From: Rhizodiscina lignyota
Taxonomy: Eukaryota > Ascomycota > Dothideomycetes > Aulographales > Rhizodiscinaceae
Reading direction: 5' to 3'
DNA: 64,000 bases
NCBI GenBank assembly: GCA_010015805.1
Contig: ML978144.1
Span: forward strand, 164,972-228,971
Shown one piece after another: positions 32,613 through 43,819 of the stretch (position 1 is its first letter; every line of letters begins with the position of its first letter). The notes under the pieces were generated by a model, which worked only from the letters and a program-made list of their open reading frames with translations, had not been told where the DNA came from and did not search any database. The translations under genes were made by a program, and so were the position numbers.

Positions 32613-33372
32613 TTGTTATTTTTGGCCTTCCTGCAGAAAAGGATTTCTTTTTGAATTTGTTTTTGAAAGATCTATTGCTGCTTTGATTGCCCTTTTCTTT
32701 TTGGTGCCTCCAGAGTCTCTCGGCTGCGTCGTGGGTGATCCTGAGGGTGGGACGGGAGGGCTGACAGAAGCGGCGGATCCGCCGCTTTCTCTCGGATTTT
32801 TGAATTGTTTGTTGGGAGAGAAGAATACTGTAAGTGATCATTATTCAACAACCCTTCTTTCTCCTCAAGACTTGAAGATATCCTCAATGCTACCATGAAA
32901 AGTTCTGTGGAGAGAGCGGAGTGAATGTGTCACGTGAGTTTTGAGATTCAAGATTAATAAAACTGGCAGCCATTAATGTTCGATTTCTTTAATTCTTTAA
33001 GGCTATCTAATAAAGGCACTGGAGAGCCTGCAAACAGTGAGTCTGATTGCCTAGTCAAGTAGTTGTGGCGTGTAGTGAGGTTCCACTGCCTTTAAAGTTG
33101 GGATCATCACGATCAACATAGGAAGAGTACAGATGGAGTTGTTCAAAATCCGCTCCTATGGCAGTATTTCCACTGCCAGCGTCCAATGAAGAATTAAACA
33201 CAATATCCGTATGATACAATGAAATGGTGGTTCCAGCACGAACAAGGTGCCCAGGAACCCCAGATTGTGCCCCATTTCCGGTTTCTGGTCCATGGAAAGG
33301 ACTTTCTATACAAGATACCAAGAAAACGCCGTGCCCATGCCACGCTACAAAATGCATTGACAAACAACAGGT

Positions 33373-34548
33373 CTAGACCTCATGCTCCCGCTGTGGTCTT
33401 CCCCGGTTTAGAAGCTCGTATCCCTCCGCAGCTGCCTCGTTCAAAAACGGTATTCGTTTCGTAAAGTTGAAGGCGTGTGCGCCGGCAGTCGAGCGGTAGC
33501 GCAGAAAGCGCTTGTAAATGCTCCAGGCGCTGAAGAAGACGACGCCTGCGATGAAGAAGCCGAGGATGAGGAGGAAAACCCAGTGGTCGCGCATCTGGTT
33601 TCTGTGTATTAGTATGATTTCTTGCCAAGAAAGTTAAGAGAATGTGGAGCAACTTACCCAAAGGATCATCTTCACATCTCCCTGGTGCCAACTGTTCCCC
33701 AAGTGATGTGTGAAGAAGCTCCAGCTATTTCCGACGTACTCGTCCGGCATGAGCACCCTCACTCTCTCCATCTCAAGCTCTTCTCGCGTCCTTGGAACTG
33801 TACTGCCCCCAATAAAACCCATTCCACTTATTTTGTTGAATCCATCACTCACCCGGCTCACAAGACCAGCGCCCAAATCAACGTTGTAGTGTCTCCAAAT
33901 GATGCTCAAGAACAACGGTCCTGTGCTCCCCATTACGGTGATGTACGGCAGCATCCAATGCTTATCGTATCTCGGCAGCGCATCAATGACTCTCAAGAAG
34001 AATGGGTGGTGTGGCACTGCGCCCATGGCATCGTTGCTAATACCCGTCGGCACCGTCCTCCTCAACCACGCCGGGTACGTCAGCAGCGGATCCAATCTCC
34101 TATTGCATCCATCGTCCAGGTCGAGGTAAATGCCGCCAAAGTGTGCGAGGACAAAATACCTTATCGCATCGGCGCGCTGAATCGGGTACGTGTATCCATC
34201 AAAGGTCTCTAGAAACCATGGGTACTCCTGCGCAATGAAGTCGCGCGCCTTCTTGTCCGTCCACAGGTTGTACTCCCAATCCTTGTGCAGTGCGAGGCAG
34301 CTCTGGCGCGCCTCCTCCCAATGCGGCGGGATGGACTCGTTGACGTAGGTCTGGTGGATGATGCGGGGGATCAACTCTTTGCGGTCGCCAGTGGGTGAAG
34401 AGGACGCGGGGCCGGGCAGCTCCGCGCGAGAGATGGCGTCGGCAGAGCCATCGACGACGAGGAGGGAGAGGAGGGTCCAGACGGAGGAGACGAGGTAGAT
34501 GACGATGGCGACGTTGATGAGCAGGAAGATTGCCACGGAGCGCCGCAT
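33373..34548 (-). CDS. inositol phosphorylceramide mannosyltransferase (Sur1/Csh1-like, GT32)
   Basis: Exons 34548-33658 and 33594-33373 join in phase to 370 aa across a 63-bp intron with GTAAGT and a perfect TACTAATAC branch site. Residues 5-32 form a signal anchor. IPRIIHQTYV at 60-69 is the GT32/OCH1-family opening, and YLDLDDG at 141-147 carries the DXD metal-binding motif (Asp143, Asp145). IQRADAIRYFVLAHFGGIY is also diagnostic. The last exon supplies a second membrane span (VFLLILGFFIAGVVFF) and a short basic tail. These features match Sur1/Csh1, the Golgi catalytic subunits that add mannose from GDP-mannose to inositol phosphorylceramide with Csg2. It is likely a core gene. Confidence 0.9.
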
Positions 34549-35674
34549 TGTGGCGGTCGGGGGAAGTCAATTGGGCCGAAGGGAGATCGAAGTGTAAGGA
34601 GTAGGGTCGAAAGGCGAGAAGGTAAGATGGGAGAAGTGTATTTCACGGGTCGTGGGTGAAATGTCGAGGGAGCGAATCGATTAGGGGTGGAAGATGAGGA
34701 CACGCGCGCAGCCGGTCAGTAGGCTGTCATTCGGATCACGATGCGCGGCGGCGTAGGGGATGCCTCGACGTCCTCGAAAAGGCGGGAAATGCAATATCGC
34801 AAAAGTCGTATTATGGGAAAAGAAAGGAAGGGGAAGGAAGAAGATAAGCGTGGTGTGGTCAAAGGAGCGTGGTGGGTGGTGAAGGAGACGGCAGCAGCGA
34901 AGGATGGAACGAGACGACGGGGCAGCGCGAGGCTAAAACGAGGCCTCCCGCACGTGTGGCCAACGACCGCAGCCTTGCACCGGCGCCAAGGGCTGGTAGG
35001 GGTACGCCTGTACCCGATTGGCGGTACCCATACGCATCCATGGCACAACCCGCTCATCTCCATCAGACGTGCATGCACTGCCGCGCTGGAGCCACGCGTT
35101 GCACCGCTTTCCTGCCCACAAATTTCCTTTTGCTTGCGGGGATCATCTTGCAAGTCGTCGCAATATGCGCCGCATCTGGATCGCTAACTCGACTTCACTG
35201 CTAGTTTCCCCTTCCCGCCTTGCCCAAGACGTCATTGTCCGAATTCCGCAAAACGCTGTCCAGGTTGGACGGTTTTGCTGTATTTCTCGCGACATGGCCG
35301 TACAAGGCTTTAATTCCCACTGCAATGATGACCGCCACTCAGTGGATTACGATATTCCAAGATAAGCCCGCCATCTAGATGGCCAGATGATCATGTCTTA
35401 CATTTCTTCCACTTACAAGGCACCAGTATATACACAAATTCGCTTTCCGATACGCCCGTATACTCGCTCGAGTCCTAGTCTCGCGCTCTATCCATATGCA
35501 CGATTACGATACCGTGTTCTCCAGCCGAGGGTGACAAAACAGTGGAGTCCCACAAAGACTGAAATGCGAGCAGTAGAAACGAGCTTCCTCTTCAATGCTA
35601 GCGAGAACATCTTTGAATGCTTGATGAGATACGCCCTGGACTTCATTGAACAGTGGTGCACCGCTTGAAACCCC
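34549..35674. other. intergenic, mannosyltransferase promoter
   Basis: About 1.1 kb upstream of the mannosyltransferase. Several overlapping frames occur on both strands (G+C-rich, purine-biased) but none with a recognised motif or splice pattern. Confidence 0.4.
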
Positions 35675-36270
35675 CTACGCTATATCCACTGGAAGAGGAC
35701 GACCTTGGAGTCTGTATCGCGGCCTCTTATTAGCCGTCTCGTACCTGCGGCCGCTGCTCTTCCCGTATGGCTCCACACTTGTCTTTCCTTCTTGGATGTC
35801 TCGAAAGTGACAAAGTAGCTGGCTGACGGGCAAGCTGTAACGCTCAAGAACGAGTGGATCCTGCTCTTCAACGCGAATGAGAGTATCTCTTGAAGGTCTG
35901 TTCTGCGCTCCTTCGAGTGTATATCGCTGGAGCCAGTCAAGCAAACTGTAACCTCTAAGAACTAATAGCTCTTGCTCTTCTAGGTTTCCGAGAGCATCTC
36001 TGAAGGTTTAGTTCTTATCCCTTCGAGCGTATATCACTATGACCAGCCGGGCAAACTGTAACACCTAAGAATTAGTAGTTCTTACTCTTCAAGACCGGCG
36101 AGCGCATCTCTGAACGCTCAGTTCCTTGTTTCTGCAAGTGTATATCACTTGTCTTGCCGGGCGAGCTGTAACGTCTAAGAACTAGTAGTTCTTACTCTCC
36201 AAGGCCGATGAGAGCATCTTTGAAAGTTCTGTTGAAAGCTCCATTCTCTGTTCTTCCGAGTATACGTCTG
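35675..36270 (-). pseudogene. decayed tandem-repeat gene, family 1 (about four 110-111-bp units)
   Basis: The element CTGTAA recurs at about 35835, 35946, 36056 and 36166 (spacing 111, 110, 110 bp). Read on the minus strand each unit encodes about 37 residues; the best kept has EEQDPLVLERYSL and WLQRYTLEG. Other units carry stops exactly where the best copy has CAG, CAA or CGA: EEQE becomes EE-TAA-E, and WLQR becomes WS-TAG-TGA. Those are C-to-T changes, as in RIP. The 110-bp spacing also breaks frame. An open part of 89 codons remains at 35675-35944. Protein family not recognised. Confidence 0.6.
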
Positions 36271-36273
36271 CAG

Positions 36274-36337
36274 CACAAAAAACAAAGAAAGGAAGAACCC
36301 GCAATCATAACTCAATGGCATCCTGCTCAGGATGTGA
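36274..36337 (-). pseudogene. copy of the SAC3 gene 3' end
   Basis: Minus strand reads EQDAIEL-stop followed by GATTGC and an A/G-rich run. The SAC3 gene ends VQDAIEL-stop, then GATTGCCG and a similar purine run near 37229-37264. The shared codons, stop and trailer suggest a fragmentary, diverged duplicate about 950 bp away. Confidence 0.45.
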
Positions 36338-36389
36338 AGGGGGACCGATGTTAGAAGGTTTTAGGGTCATATATATACGCCTCTTTAAC

Positions 36390-36412
36390 GTCTGAACATT
36401 AGATGTTCAGAC
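36390..36412. repeat. perfect palindrome, 10-bp arms
   Basis: GTCTGAACAT, spacer TAG, then ATGTTCAGAC. Perfect inverted repeat in non-coding DNA between two decayed repeat arrays. Confidence 0.8.
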
Positions 36413-36589
36413 ATTGTTACCTTTTTGGTGGTCTATGCAGCTAGCGCGTAGGATCAAACAGAAGGTTTAGGCCTTACTAGTATGTCTCCATCTCTAAAAC
36501 TTAGCACTACGTTCTCTGGTGCATAGAGGCGTGTAGTAAGAGCATCTTTGAAAGATCACGTCTATGCTTTGTAGAGTTTCTACTTGCGG

Positions 36590-36920
36590 CCTGCACACAT
36601 TAATCAAGTACACTGACCAAGCTCCTTGCCTGTGTATAGAAGTCGACCTGTACTTCGATATACATCGGCGGCTTAACATGTTGTCTGCCTATGTAGATTA
36701 AGTATTGCTTCGATATAATACGCTCACCGAGATCCTACCCTGTGCGTGGAGGTTGAGCTTTGATTCAATATACACCGGCGGCTTAACATATCGTCTGCCT
36801 ACTTCGATTGAGTATTGCTTCGATTTAATACACTCACCGAGATCCTGATCTGTGCATAGAGGTTGGGCTTTAATTCGATATATAAGTGCAGCTCAACTTA
36901 TCCTTTGCACACATAGACCG
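36590..36920 (-). repeat. degenerate tandem repeats, family 2 (three ~110-bp units)
   Basis: Anchor GCTTAACAT or its variant recurs at about 36671, 36781 and 36891 (110 bp apart). On the minus strand the middle unit is open for about 37 codons (EVGRRYVKPPVYIESKLNL). Neighbour units keep the pattern (VKPPMYIE; YIELKPNLYAQIRISVSV) with stops and shifts. Same unit length as family 1, so both may come from one repeat-rich gene. Confidence 0.6.
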
Positions 36921-37111
36921 AGCCTTGCCCCTATTTCTATCACACTCGACGACGCACTCTTAGAACTGGCGTAAGTTACCGCATTGAACCATTTCTCAGC
37001 TATATTGCACGTGAGTAGCACCAACGAAAATAGATATGATATCATTCACATTGCAATTGAACTTATGTTTGACTTGGAAACTTTTGTGTCATTCCTCTGC
37101 CTCCGGAGCCA

Positions 37112-37137
37112 CGGGCGTTGGCTCGCGCCAACGCCCG
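37112..37137. repeat. hairpin 1, 11-bp stem
   Basis: CGGGCGTTGGC, loop TCGC, GCCAACGCCCG: a perfect 11-bp stem. It lies about 125 bp beyond the SAC3 stop codon, in the likely 3' UTR or flank. Confidence 0.9.
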
Positions 37138-37178
37138 CGTCTCTACGGCCTAGCTACAAACAAATGAACCTGGAGCTT

Positions 37179-37206
37179 CGGACGTTGGCATGCGAGCCAA
37201 CGTCCG
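37179..37206. repeat. hairpin 2, 11-bp stem, related to hairpin 1
   Basis: CGGACGTTGGC, loop ATGCGA, GCCAACGTCCG: a perfect 11-bp stem. It differs from hairpin 1 at one base pair, G:C versus A:T, so both sides changed together. It lies about 56 bp beyond the SAC3 stop. Flanks are also alike (GGAGC before, CTCT after). Confidence 0.9.
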
Positions 37207-37261
37207 CCTCTCAACAGGTTGTCTAGACAGAAAAAAAAAGGAAGAAGAAGAGAATCGGCAA

Positions 37262-40200
37262 TCACAACTCGATTGCGTCCTGCACCGAGTTGCCCGCCAA
37301 TTTGAGCGCCTCGACGTCCCACTCCTCCTCCTCACTCTCCTCCCACTCCTCGGACGCCTCCTCGTCAGTCATCTCCACATCCTCCTGCACCTCCTCCACC
37401 ACCTCCTCCTTCACGACCTTCTCTGCCGCGGCCTTCTCAGCCTCGCGCTGAGCCTTAGTCTTGCCATAATCCTCTCGCTTCACGAAGAGGGACTCTCTGC
37501 TCCAGAACTTGGGCACGCTTCTCGTGCTCGATCCACCACTCACGCCGAAGTTGGTGGGGTTGTACGCGCCCTGGCTGGCGCCGAGTGGCCGATAAGGCTG
37601 CTGCTGCGCGGTACCGTTGCCCTCGTTCGAGCCTCCAGAGTGGCGGAATCCGTTGCTTGACGAGTTTGACAGTCGACGCGCCTCTTCCCGCATGTGTGCG
37701 GTCTCTTTCCGATAGAAGGCAATGCTATCGTCCATCATGTCGCGCACCTTGCGCAACCTCGCAAACAGCTCCTCGTCTTGTGCCGCCTCGTCGTTGCGAC
37801 GCTTGCCATTCGTCGATGGCGATTGGCTCGCCGAGCCCCGATCGTTGTATGGATGGCGACGCTTAGATGCTGGTGGCGACATTTCGTTCGTCGCGCCTTC
37901 TTGCGCTTGATCGTCCTCGTCATCCCGTCCGCGCTTCTCGCCGCTCAGCTTGCGCTTGTGAGCCTTGTCAGAATCGTCGGGCGGTGTGATGCCCATTGCC
38001 TTGAGGCGGAAATAATTCGTCCTCGTGGTGTTCGTCGTAGCGTTCAGCGAGAGAGCAGAGTTGCGCGAGAGAGCATCGCTGAATCGAGGTGCTGATGCGC
38101 CCATCATGCTGCGACCGAGGGCCTGCGACGTTGACTGTGTTGACGACTTCGGTGTGCGTGTCGACGCTCTCTTTGCTGACGTGCCGGATTCCGTCTTTCC
38201 ATTCACGTGGGCTCCGACCATCTCTTCTGTCATTGGTCCATCCACGACAAGTCCTTCTGATGGAACACCTTGGTTGACTCCCTTTTGCTTCCCTTTCGAC
38301 TTCGCTCCGAACGGAAGCCCATTCTTGAAATTCGCCAGTTGGCCAGTGATTCCCAACTTGTTCCTCTCTACCCTCCTTTGAACTCTGGCTTCTCTCCTTG
38401 CTGCACGTTGTGCTCTCTTCGCCTTGCTCTCTCGTTTCTTTCGACAAAGACGTGTCACTTCCTTCCAGTGAGAGCCATATCGGGTATAGAGTGTGCGGGT
38501 ACGGAACTTGTCTGCAGTTGGTGAATGTTAGCAATAGTATTGAATTAAAATAAAGACGACACCACATGGAGTTTTGAGGCTGAGTGAAAAGGACATACCA
38601 GCTTCCTCCCGGTCGTTCTCGGCGTTCATTTCTGATATGGTTTCCTTGGTCATTTGAGATGCCATTGATTCGATGAGGTCGTACAGCAATCCTCCTTGTT
38701 CGGGGACCATCAATAGATCGTGTACAGCTTTGTCGAGGAGCTTGTCCTTGCGCTCTTCTTGTGAGACGCGCGTGACTTCCAAGGGGAGAGCAGGCTGTGG
38801 TGCGAATGTATTCGATGCTGGAGGCTTTGGAGCCTCGGAGGTCTGCTGAGACGTCCCGAACACATTCGATGTTGGAAGCTTTGGGGCGTCAGAGGCCTGT
38901 TGAGGTGCACCGAACACATTCGATGTTGGGAGCTTTGGGGCATCAGAGGCCTGCTGAGGTGTACCGAACACAATTGATGTTGGAAGCTTTGGGGCGTCAG
39001 AGGCCTGTTGAGGTGCACTGAACACATCCGATGTTGGGAGCTTTGGAGCGTCAGAGGTCTGCTGAGAGAAACCGAATGTATTCGATGCTGGAGGCTTTGG
39101 AGCCTCGGAGGTCTGCTGAGACGTCCCGAACACAGTCGATATTGGAAGCTTTGGAGCCTCGGAGGTGTGCTTTGGTGCGGTAAATGGATTGAATGCTGGT
39201 GCCGCTGGTGCCTCGGCGGTCTGCTGAGAGAAACCGAATAGATTCGATGTCGGAAGCTTTAGAGCGTCAGAGGTCTGCTGAGGTGTACCGAACACAGTCG
39301 ATGTTGGAAGCTTTGGAGCCTCGGGGGCCTGCTTCGGTGCGATGAATGGATTGAATGCTGGTGCCTCTGGAGCCTTGGCGGCCTGCTGAGAGAAACCGAA
39401 TAGATTGGATGTTGGAAGCTTTGGAGCCTCGGAGGTCTGCTTCGGTGCGGTGAATGGATTGAATGCTGGTGCCTCTGAGACCTTCCGGGCTGGCAGAGAA
39501 GCTGGCTGTTGAGAGTTGGCCTGGGGGCCTTGGTGGATGTCTTTCAGAGGTGTCACTTCATCGTCCGACGATCCAGTAACGAACAAGGAGCGGTCACTCT
39601 TTGCCTTTTTGGGCGGTGGAGCTTGATCTGGCAGAATCAAACCTTTTTCGCGCGCTCTTTTGACGGGCATGCCAATTAGCACTGCTCGGAAAGTTCGCCC
39701 ACCCCTCTTCGATTCGACCTTTTCAGAGAACCACTGTGCTCTGAGGCCACTGGGTCGATGTCGTATGAAGCGACGAACAGAATTGAGGTCAAGATACTCC
39801 GTGCCATCGCTGGCAGTGGCGAATCGAAATCCATGCTGTTGACAAAAGTCGTGGACATCCTCTTGACAATCGAAGCGAAGGGGTTCCAGTAAAGCTTCAG
39901 TGGTCCAGTCCTGTACATTGACCTGCCTGCCCTGTCGGAATCCCTTCCAAATAGAGCGCAGCGCCAATCTCCTCATGTTGTTGAAAATGATCTCAGCACA
40001 ACAGCTCATGAGGTACGACATCTGAGCCGAGTCTACTATCTGCCAGAAGCGTGCCCAATCCTCTTGTCCATGTTCTTGGATCTTTGGTCGTTTTCTAGAA
40101 GGGCCTTTCTTGTCCAGACTATTGCTTGCCGCGTCGTAGAGCTTTAACGCGGTTTTGATTATGGGATCGTTAAGAAGATTGGATGGCAGGCTATGGATCT

Positions 40201-41671
40201 GGTCGTCGAGCAGCGGGTCGTGATTCATGATGGCCAGGATGATATAGTATGCGCGAAACTCGGCTTCGTTTGCTGAGTGGTATTTGTTCTTGAAATCGGT
40301 ATAGTACCGCATCAGCGAGTAAAGGGCCTTCATAAGTTGCTCCAGATCTTGTTGGTGCGAGTAGTCTTCTTCCCTAATTCCACGACGGGCCATTTGGTGG
40401 AGAGATAGAATATGGAATCGAACGATGCGTTCGAAGCAATCGATTGCGATTCGTACGTCATGCAACTTGGCGACTTGCTGGATAGAGAAGTCATTGCGGA
40501 TAGCCCTGGTTCGGTCCCAGACGAAAGTCTGGACTTTTGCGAAGTCTGACTTGTCGATGACTTCATCGATGAGATAATTCACAGTGCGTTGTAGGACTTT
40601 AGGAGGGCGTAGGTCCGATGGCAGCTGCTCCTCTGATCCGGCTGCTGATCGGCGAAACTTCTTGACCATACGGCCCTCGTCCGCAACTATTTTGTTGTAG
40701 CCACGACCGGCTGTTCCTGGGACCTGCACCAAGTCAATAAGTGTTTTGATGGAACGTGTTTCGACTTCGTGCTTGACGTACCGCTTCCGCAGCCCAAACA
40801 TCTCTCTGAACAATTCTTCCCACGCGTTCTAATTCTGGGCACATGTCCTCACATATTCCCACGGGTTTTACGGCATCTTTTAGTGCACGGGGGTGATCTG
40901 GGTCGGCAACAATGCCCCTTCTCATAGCATCTTTGTACTCGTGCTCGTGGAGGGCTCGGAGCTGTTGGAAGACAAACGGTTAGAGAGTCCTCATATAATG
41001 TGTAGAGAACTTGTCAGAAAGGGAGAGAGGAAATGGACACTTACAGCCTCCCATCTTTCTGCTACGTTTGCATTGCTTGCGACAGCAGCGCCATTCACTC
41101 GCTCCAGCTGAACATTGCCCAAGGCACGTTTTTGTCCTTCATTGCCTTGAGCAAAGTTTCCACGCGTCTCACGCGCCAGAGGACCTCCGGGGAGCTGTAA
41201 GAAGATGGGCCGTTCCTCCCAGGTGATTGGTGCATCATAAGCGCGAAATTTAGGTCCTGGAGGACCGTGTGATGAGTTGGGACGGTCGTCGGAGCGGACT
41301 CCTCCATTAGATGGATTGCGGCCTGGTCCTCCATCAACTAGACCAAAGCGCCTCGCACGCCTCACCATAGGATCTTCAGTTGGATCTATGGGAGCATTTC
41401 CTCCCGTCAGGTCGGCGAAAGTGAGAGGCTTATCCCGGGAAATGGAAGCGGACCAGTTCCCACGCGTCCCATTCGTCGCTTTAGGGCCTCCAGGGCCGCG
41501 TGATGAGTTGGACTGATCGTCGAAGCGGACTTTCTTTTCGGACTTTGGACCAGCAGGAAATTGGGATGGTGGGTTGGAAGGTTGGTCGAAGCCACGTCGC
41601 CCTCCTCCTTTTCTTTTGTCTCCTCTCGCGCCACCTCTCGCCCCACGCCCACGAGCAGGCTGGGACGACAT
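37262..41671 (-). CDS. SAC3: SAC3/GANP-family mRNA export factor (TREX-2)
   Basis: Exons 41671-41045, 40961-40782, 40723-38599 and 38511-37262 join in phase to 1393 aa; introns are 83, 58 and 87 bp. The N-terminus is RGG-rich (RGRGARGGARGDKRKGGG). The SAC3/GANP core starts GICEDMCPELERV and, after intron 2, AVKKFRRS-like MVKKFRRSAAG, then a PCI-like helical region (TVNYLIDEV, RNDFSIQ, CFERIVRFHI). Residues about 680-910 hold ten S[DE]APKLPTSxxFGxxQQ units and three SEAPAFNPFTAPKQ units, an FG/NPF-rich array. The C-terminal third is basic then very acidic (EEWEESEEEEWDVE). Sac3 is the TREX-2 scaffold linking transcription to nuclear pores. The start follows the last upstream stop in frame. Confidence 0.92.
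38800..39480 (-). repeat. coding tandem repeat array in SAC3
   Basis: About thirteen units of 15-18 codons: ten of the FGxxQQ type and three of the NPFxAPKQ type. Unit DNA is very similar (for example GATGTTGGAAGCTTTGG repeats), so copies probably turn over by unequal exchange. Confidence 0.9.
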
Positions 41672-42452
41672 TGTCGTTGGGTGAAGTGGTGTTGTCAAGT
41701 TTGTGATATTCTCATCCGCGCCAGGCAGGTCGAGGGTTCGAAAATATTGGGTAGTTGAGGCCAGCAGTGGTTGGCGACGGTGGAAGATGGGTTTCGGAGG
41801 TTTTCGAAGGGTGTGGTGGTGTTCGTGGAAATTCTGAAGAAAGAACGCGAGCTCGAACTCAGAACGTCAGGAACAATGGTTATTGAAAGTGGCCCAAGCT
41901 CCCAGTCACGTGGGCGCGTTTGCGCGCCGACCCTTGGCGTTTCCTGCCCCGCTCTACCGAATCGGGCGAGAAGCTTGCTCAGCCAGCCAATCACCGCCTC
42001 TGTCGACGCCACCACGTGCCGATGCTCGCGATCCAGCCACGCGGTTTAAAAGTTTAAATAGGCATGTGTTGGAAGCTGAAACATGCAATTTTGATGGGGG
42101 TTTTGATGGAAAACTCTGCACGATTGCGCGCTCGGACTCGGAGAATTAATCGCTGCGAAATATGTGCGGTCGTATGTACCAACACCGCCAATTGAAGCGT
42201 ATTGGACATGGTGGAGGCGAGATACAAATTTCTTCTACGGAGCATTCTTTTATTCTACCTTGCATCGGAGTAACATTTACTATATTCTTCTGCAATCGCA
42301 TTGGTGCCGCGTTTAATCTGCATTCGAGGGCTTTCCTAACAAGCACTCTACGATGAAAAGAGTTCATGGAGGTCCTGGCGAAGAATGGAAACCCTCGTAA
42401 TAAACCTTCATCTGAGTTTCTCACAAGTCGGTTTCCAGATTATATTCTAAGC
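41672..42452. other. intergenic, SAC3 promoter side
   Basis: About 780 bp upstream of SAC3 and beyond the O-methyltransferase end. Contains a G+C-rich part with several GCGC-type palindromes near 41915. No gene seen. It marks the change from core genes to the accessory cluster. Confidence 0.45.
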
Positions 42453-43819
42453 TCACTTTGATACTGCTTCAATGATGCTTTCCGCCACCGTTTTCGTATA
42501 ACAATGTACGCTCGTGATCTGCAATCCCGCTTGGTCCAACAGAGCCTCCCATTGGCTTCGGGTCCGCTCCTGAGCCGCTAGGGCGACCATCATTGTGAGG
42601 TCGTATTGCGTCGCGTGCCAATGAGCACCGATATCAGGGAGTACCATCTCATCAATCAAAATCATGGAGTCGGAAGTCATGCTTGCAATCAAATGCTTCA
42701 ATATCAGAATGCATTTATCGTCAGACCAGTCATGGAGAACATTGCGTAGATAGTAGAATTTGGCGCCTAGTCGTCAAGTGTCAGCAAAATTTCATGGAGT
42801 AGACAGAGGTTCCAAACCTTGCACGGGCTGTGGATCGAAGAAATTGTGCGCAATTACTTCAATCGTCTCTGGCACATTAGCTTGTTCAACAACTTCCTTC
42901 AAATCCTGCAGCACGACACGTCCAGTCAGCTGTGGATGACTCTCTCGCAATGAAATGCATTGATGACCGATGCCGCCACCAACATCGACGAAAACGACTC
43001 GCTCCGAATCAACATCTTGGCTTTTGAGAGAAAATGGATAAGCATCTAGCCATGAGCGCTTTCCGGAGTGTGACACAGCCATGTAGTCGCTCATCCAGGC
43101 CATGTGCTGTGGATTCTGTTGCATCCACTGAAAAGTTGTGAGCTCTGTGTTCCAGCCTTGCTGATACGGAGTATGTTTGATGTCTGTGATCTCGCGGTAG
43201 CTATTTCTCTGTAAGAACGATGGCAATGCCTGGAACGCAGCGTTGACGTTTTCAAAACTACAATGCGGTATTAGTGTTGGGTTTTCCAAGCAATTACTTC
43301 AATGGCCGTGTACTTGTGCAGCACACCAGCGCGAACATCGACAGTGGCGAGATTCTGCGTCGCTTTAATGCAGCGGAATGTGTCGGGGCCTGCCTCTTGT
43401 ATCATACCCATGGATGCCATATAGCGAAGAATTCGGCCTGCAGGAACTGGTCATTTGTTACGATTCCAATGTGATCCAGACTTCGACATACGCAAAAGCG
43501 GAGGTGCTGCGTTCACTTTCTCTGCGATTTCACCAGTTGTGAGAGGCTTTGAGCCTGCCGAGATGATCTCGAAGAGCTTCAACTCTATGCCGATCCGTAT
43601 AACCGCCAACCGGAGATTCTAAAGGCGCAATTAGATGGGGGTAATGTGCAGGAATTGCTTTCGAATAAGATAACTTACATAGTAGTTCACTCTTTCGAAA
43701 GTATCTTGGGGCCTTTCAATATCATACGCCAGATCTCGCAAGGAATCAAGTAACTGCTTTCGCTCAGATTCGTCTGCTGATTGAGCGACTCGTCGGACTG
43801 CTTCCGTCAAAGCCTCCAT
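42453..43819 (-). CDS. SAM-dependent O-methyltransferase (COMT-like, fungal)
   Basis: Exons 43819-43679, 43618-43492, 43437-43314, 43257-42818 and 42766-42453 join in phase to 381 aa; introns are 51-60 bp. The N-terminal winged-helix dimerisation part includes ELKLFEIIS and LRRILRYMASMGM. The SAM site is VVFVDVGGGIGHQ. The catalytic His is in YLRNVLHDWSDDKC. The C-terminus has ILIDEMVLPD and DLTMMVALAAQERT, all typical of fungal O-methyltransferases that modify polyketide or other aromatic hydroxyls. Exon 3-4 uses donor GTACAC and branch ACTAATAC. Neighbour to a P450 and oxygenases, so a tailoring role is likely. Confidence 0.9.

Larger units (their letters stand above)
29214..33372. other. 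4-kb gene-poor region with relics
   Basis: Between the FAD monooxygenase and the mannosyltransferase I find only relics and one Pol III-like element, each listed separately: 29407-29541, 29601-29759, 29974-30129, 31986-32289 and 32479-32612. The part around 30,200-31,300 is visibly A+T- and TpA-richer than the flanks and has stops in all frames, as expected of old or RIP-affected DNA. Confidence 0.5.

Noticed and set aside
34741-35204. overlapping frames of 111-148 codons on both strands
   Set aside because: Purine-biased G+C-rich DNA gives long open frames by composition; none has a motif.
36360-36440. possible solo LTR (TGTTAG start, palindrome, TGG after)
   Set aside because: No second terminal repeat, target duplication or retroelement protein could be found nearby.
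37190-38095. plus-strand frames of 133-156 codons
   Set aside because: Antisense of the acidic and basic C-terminal third of SAC3; Leu/Arg-rich only because of that.
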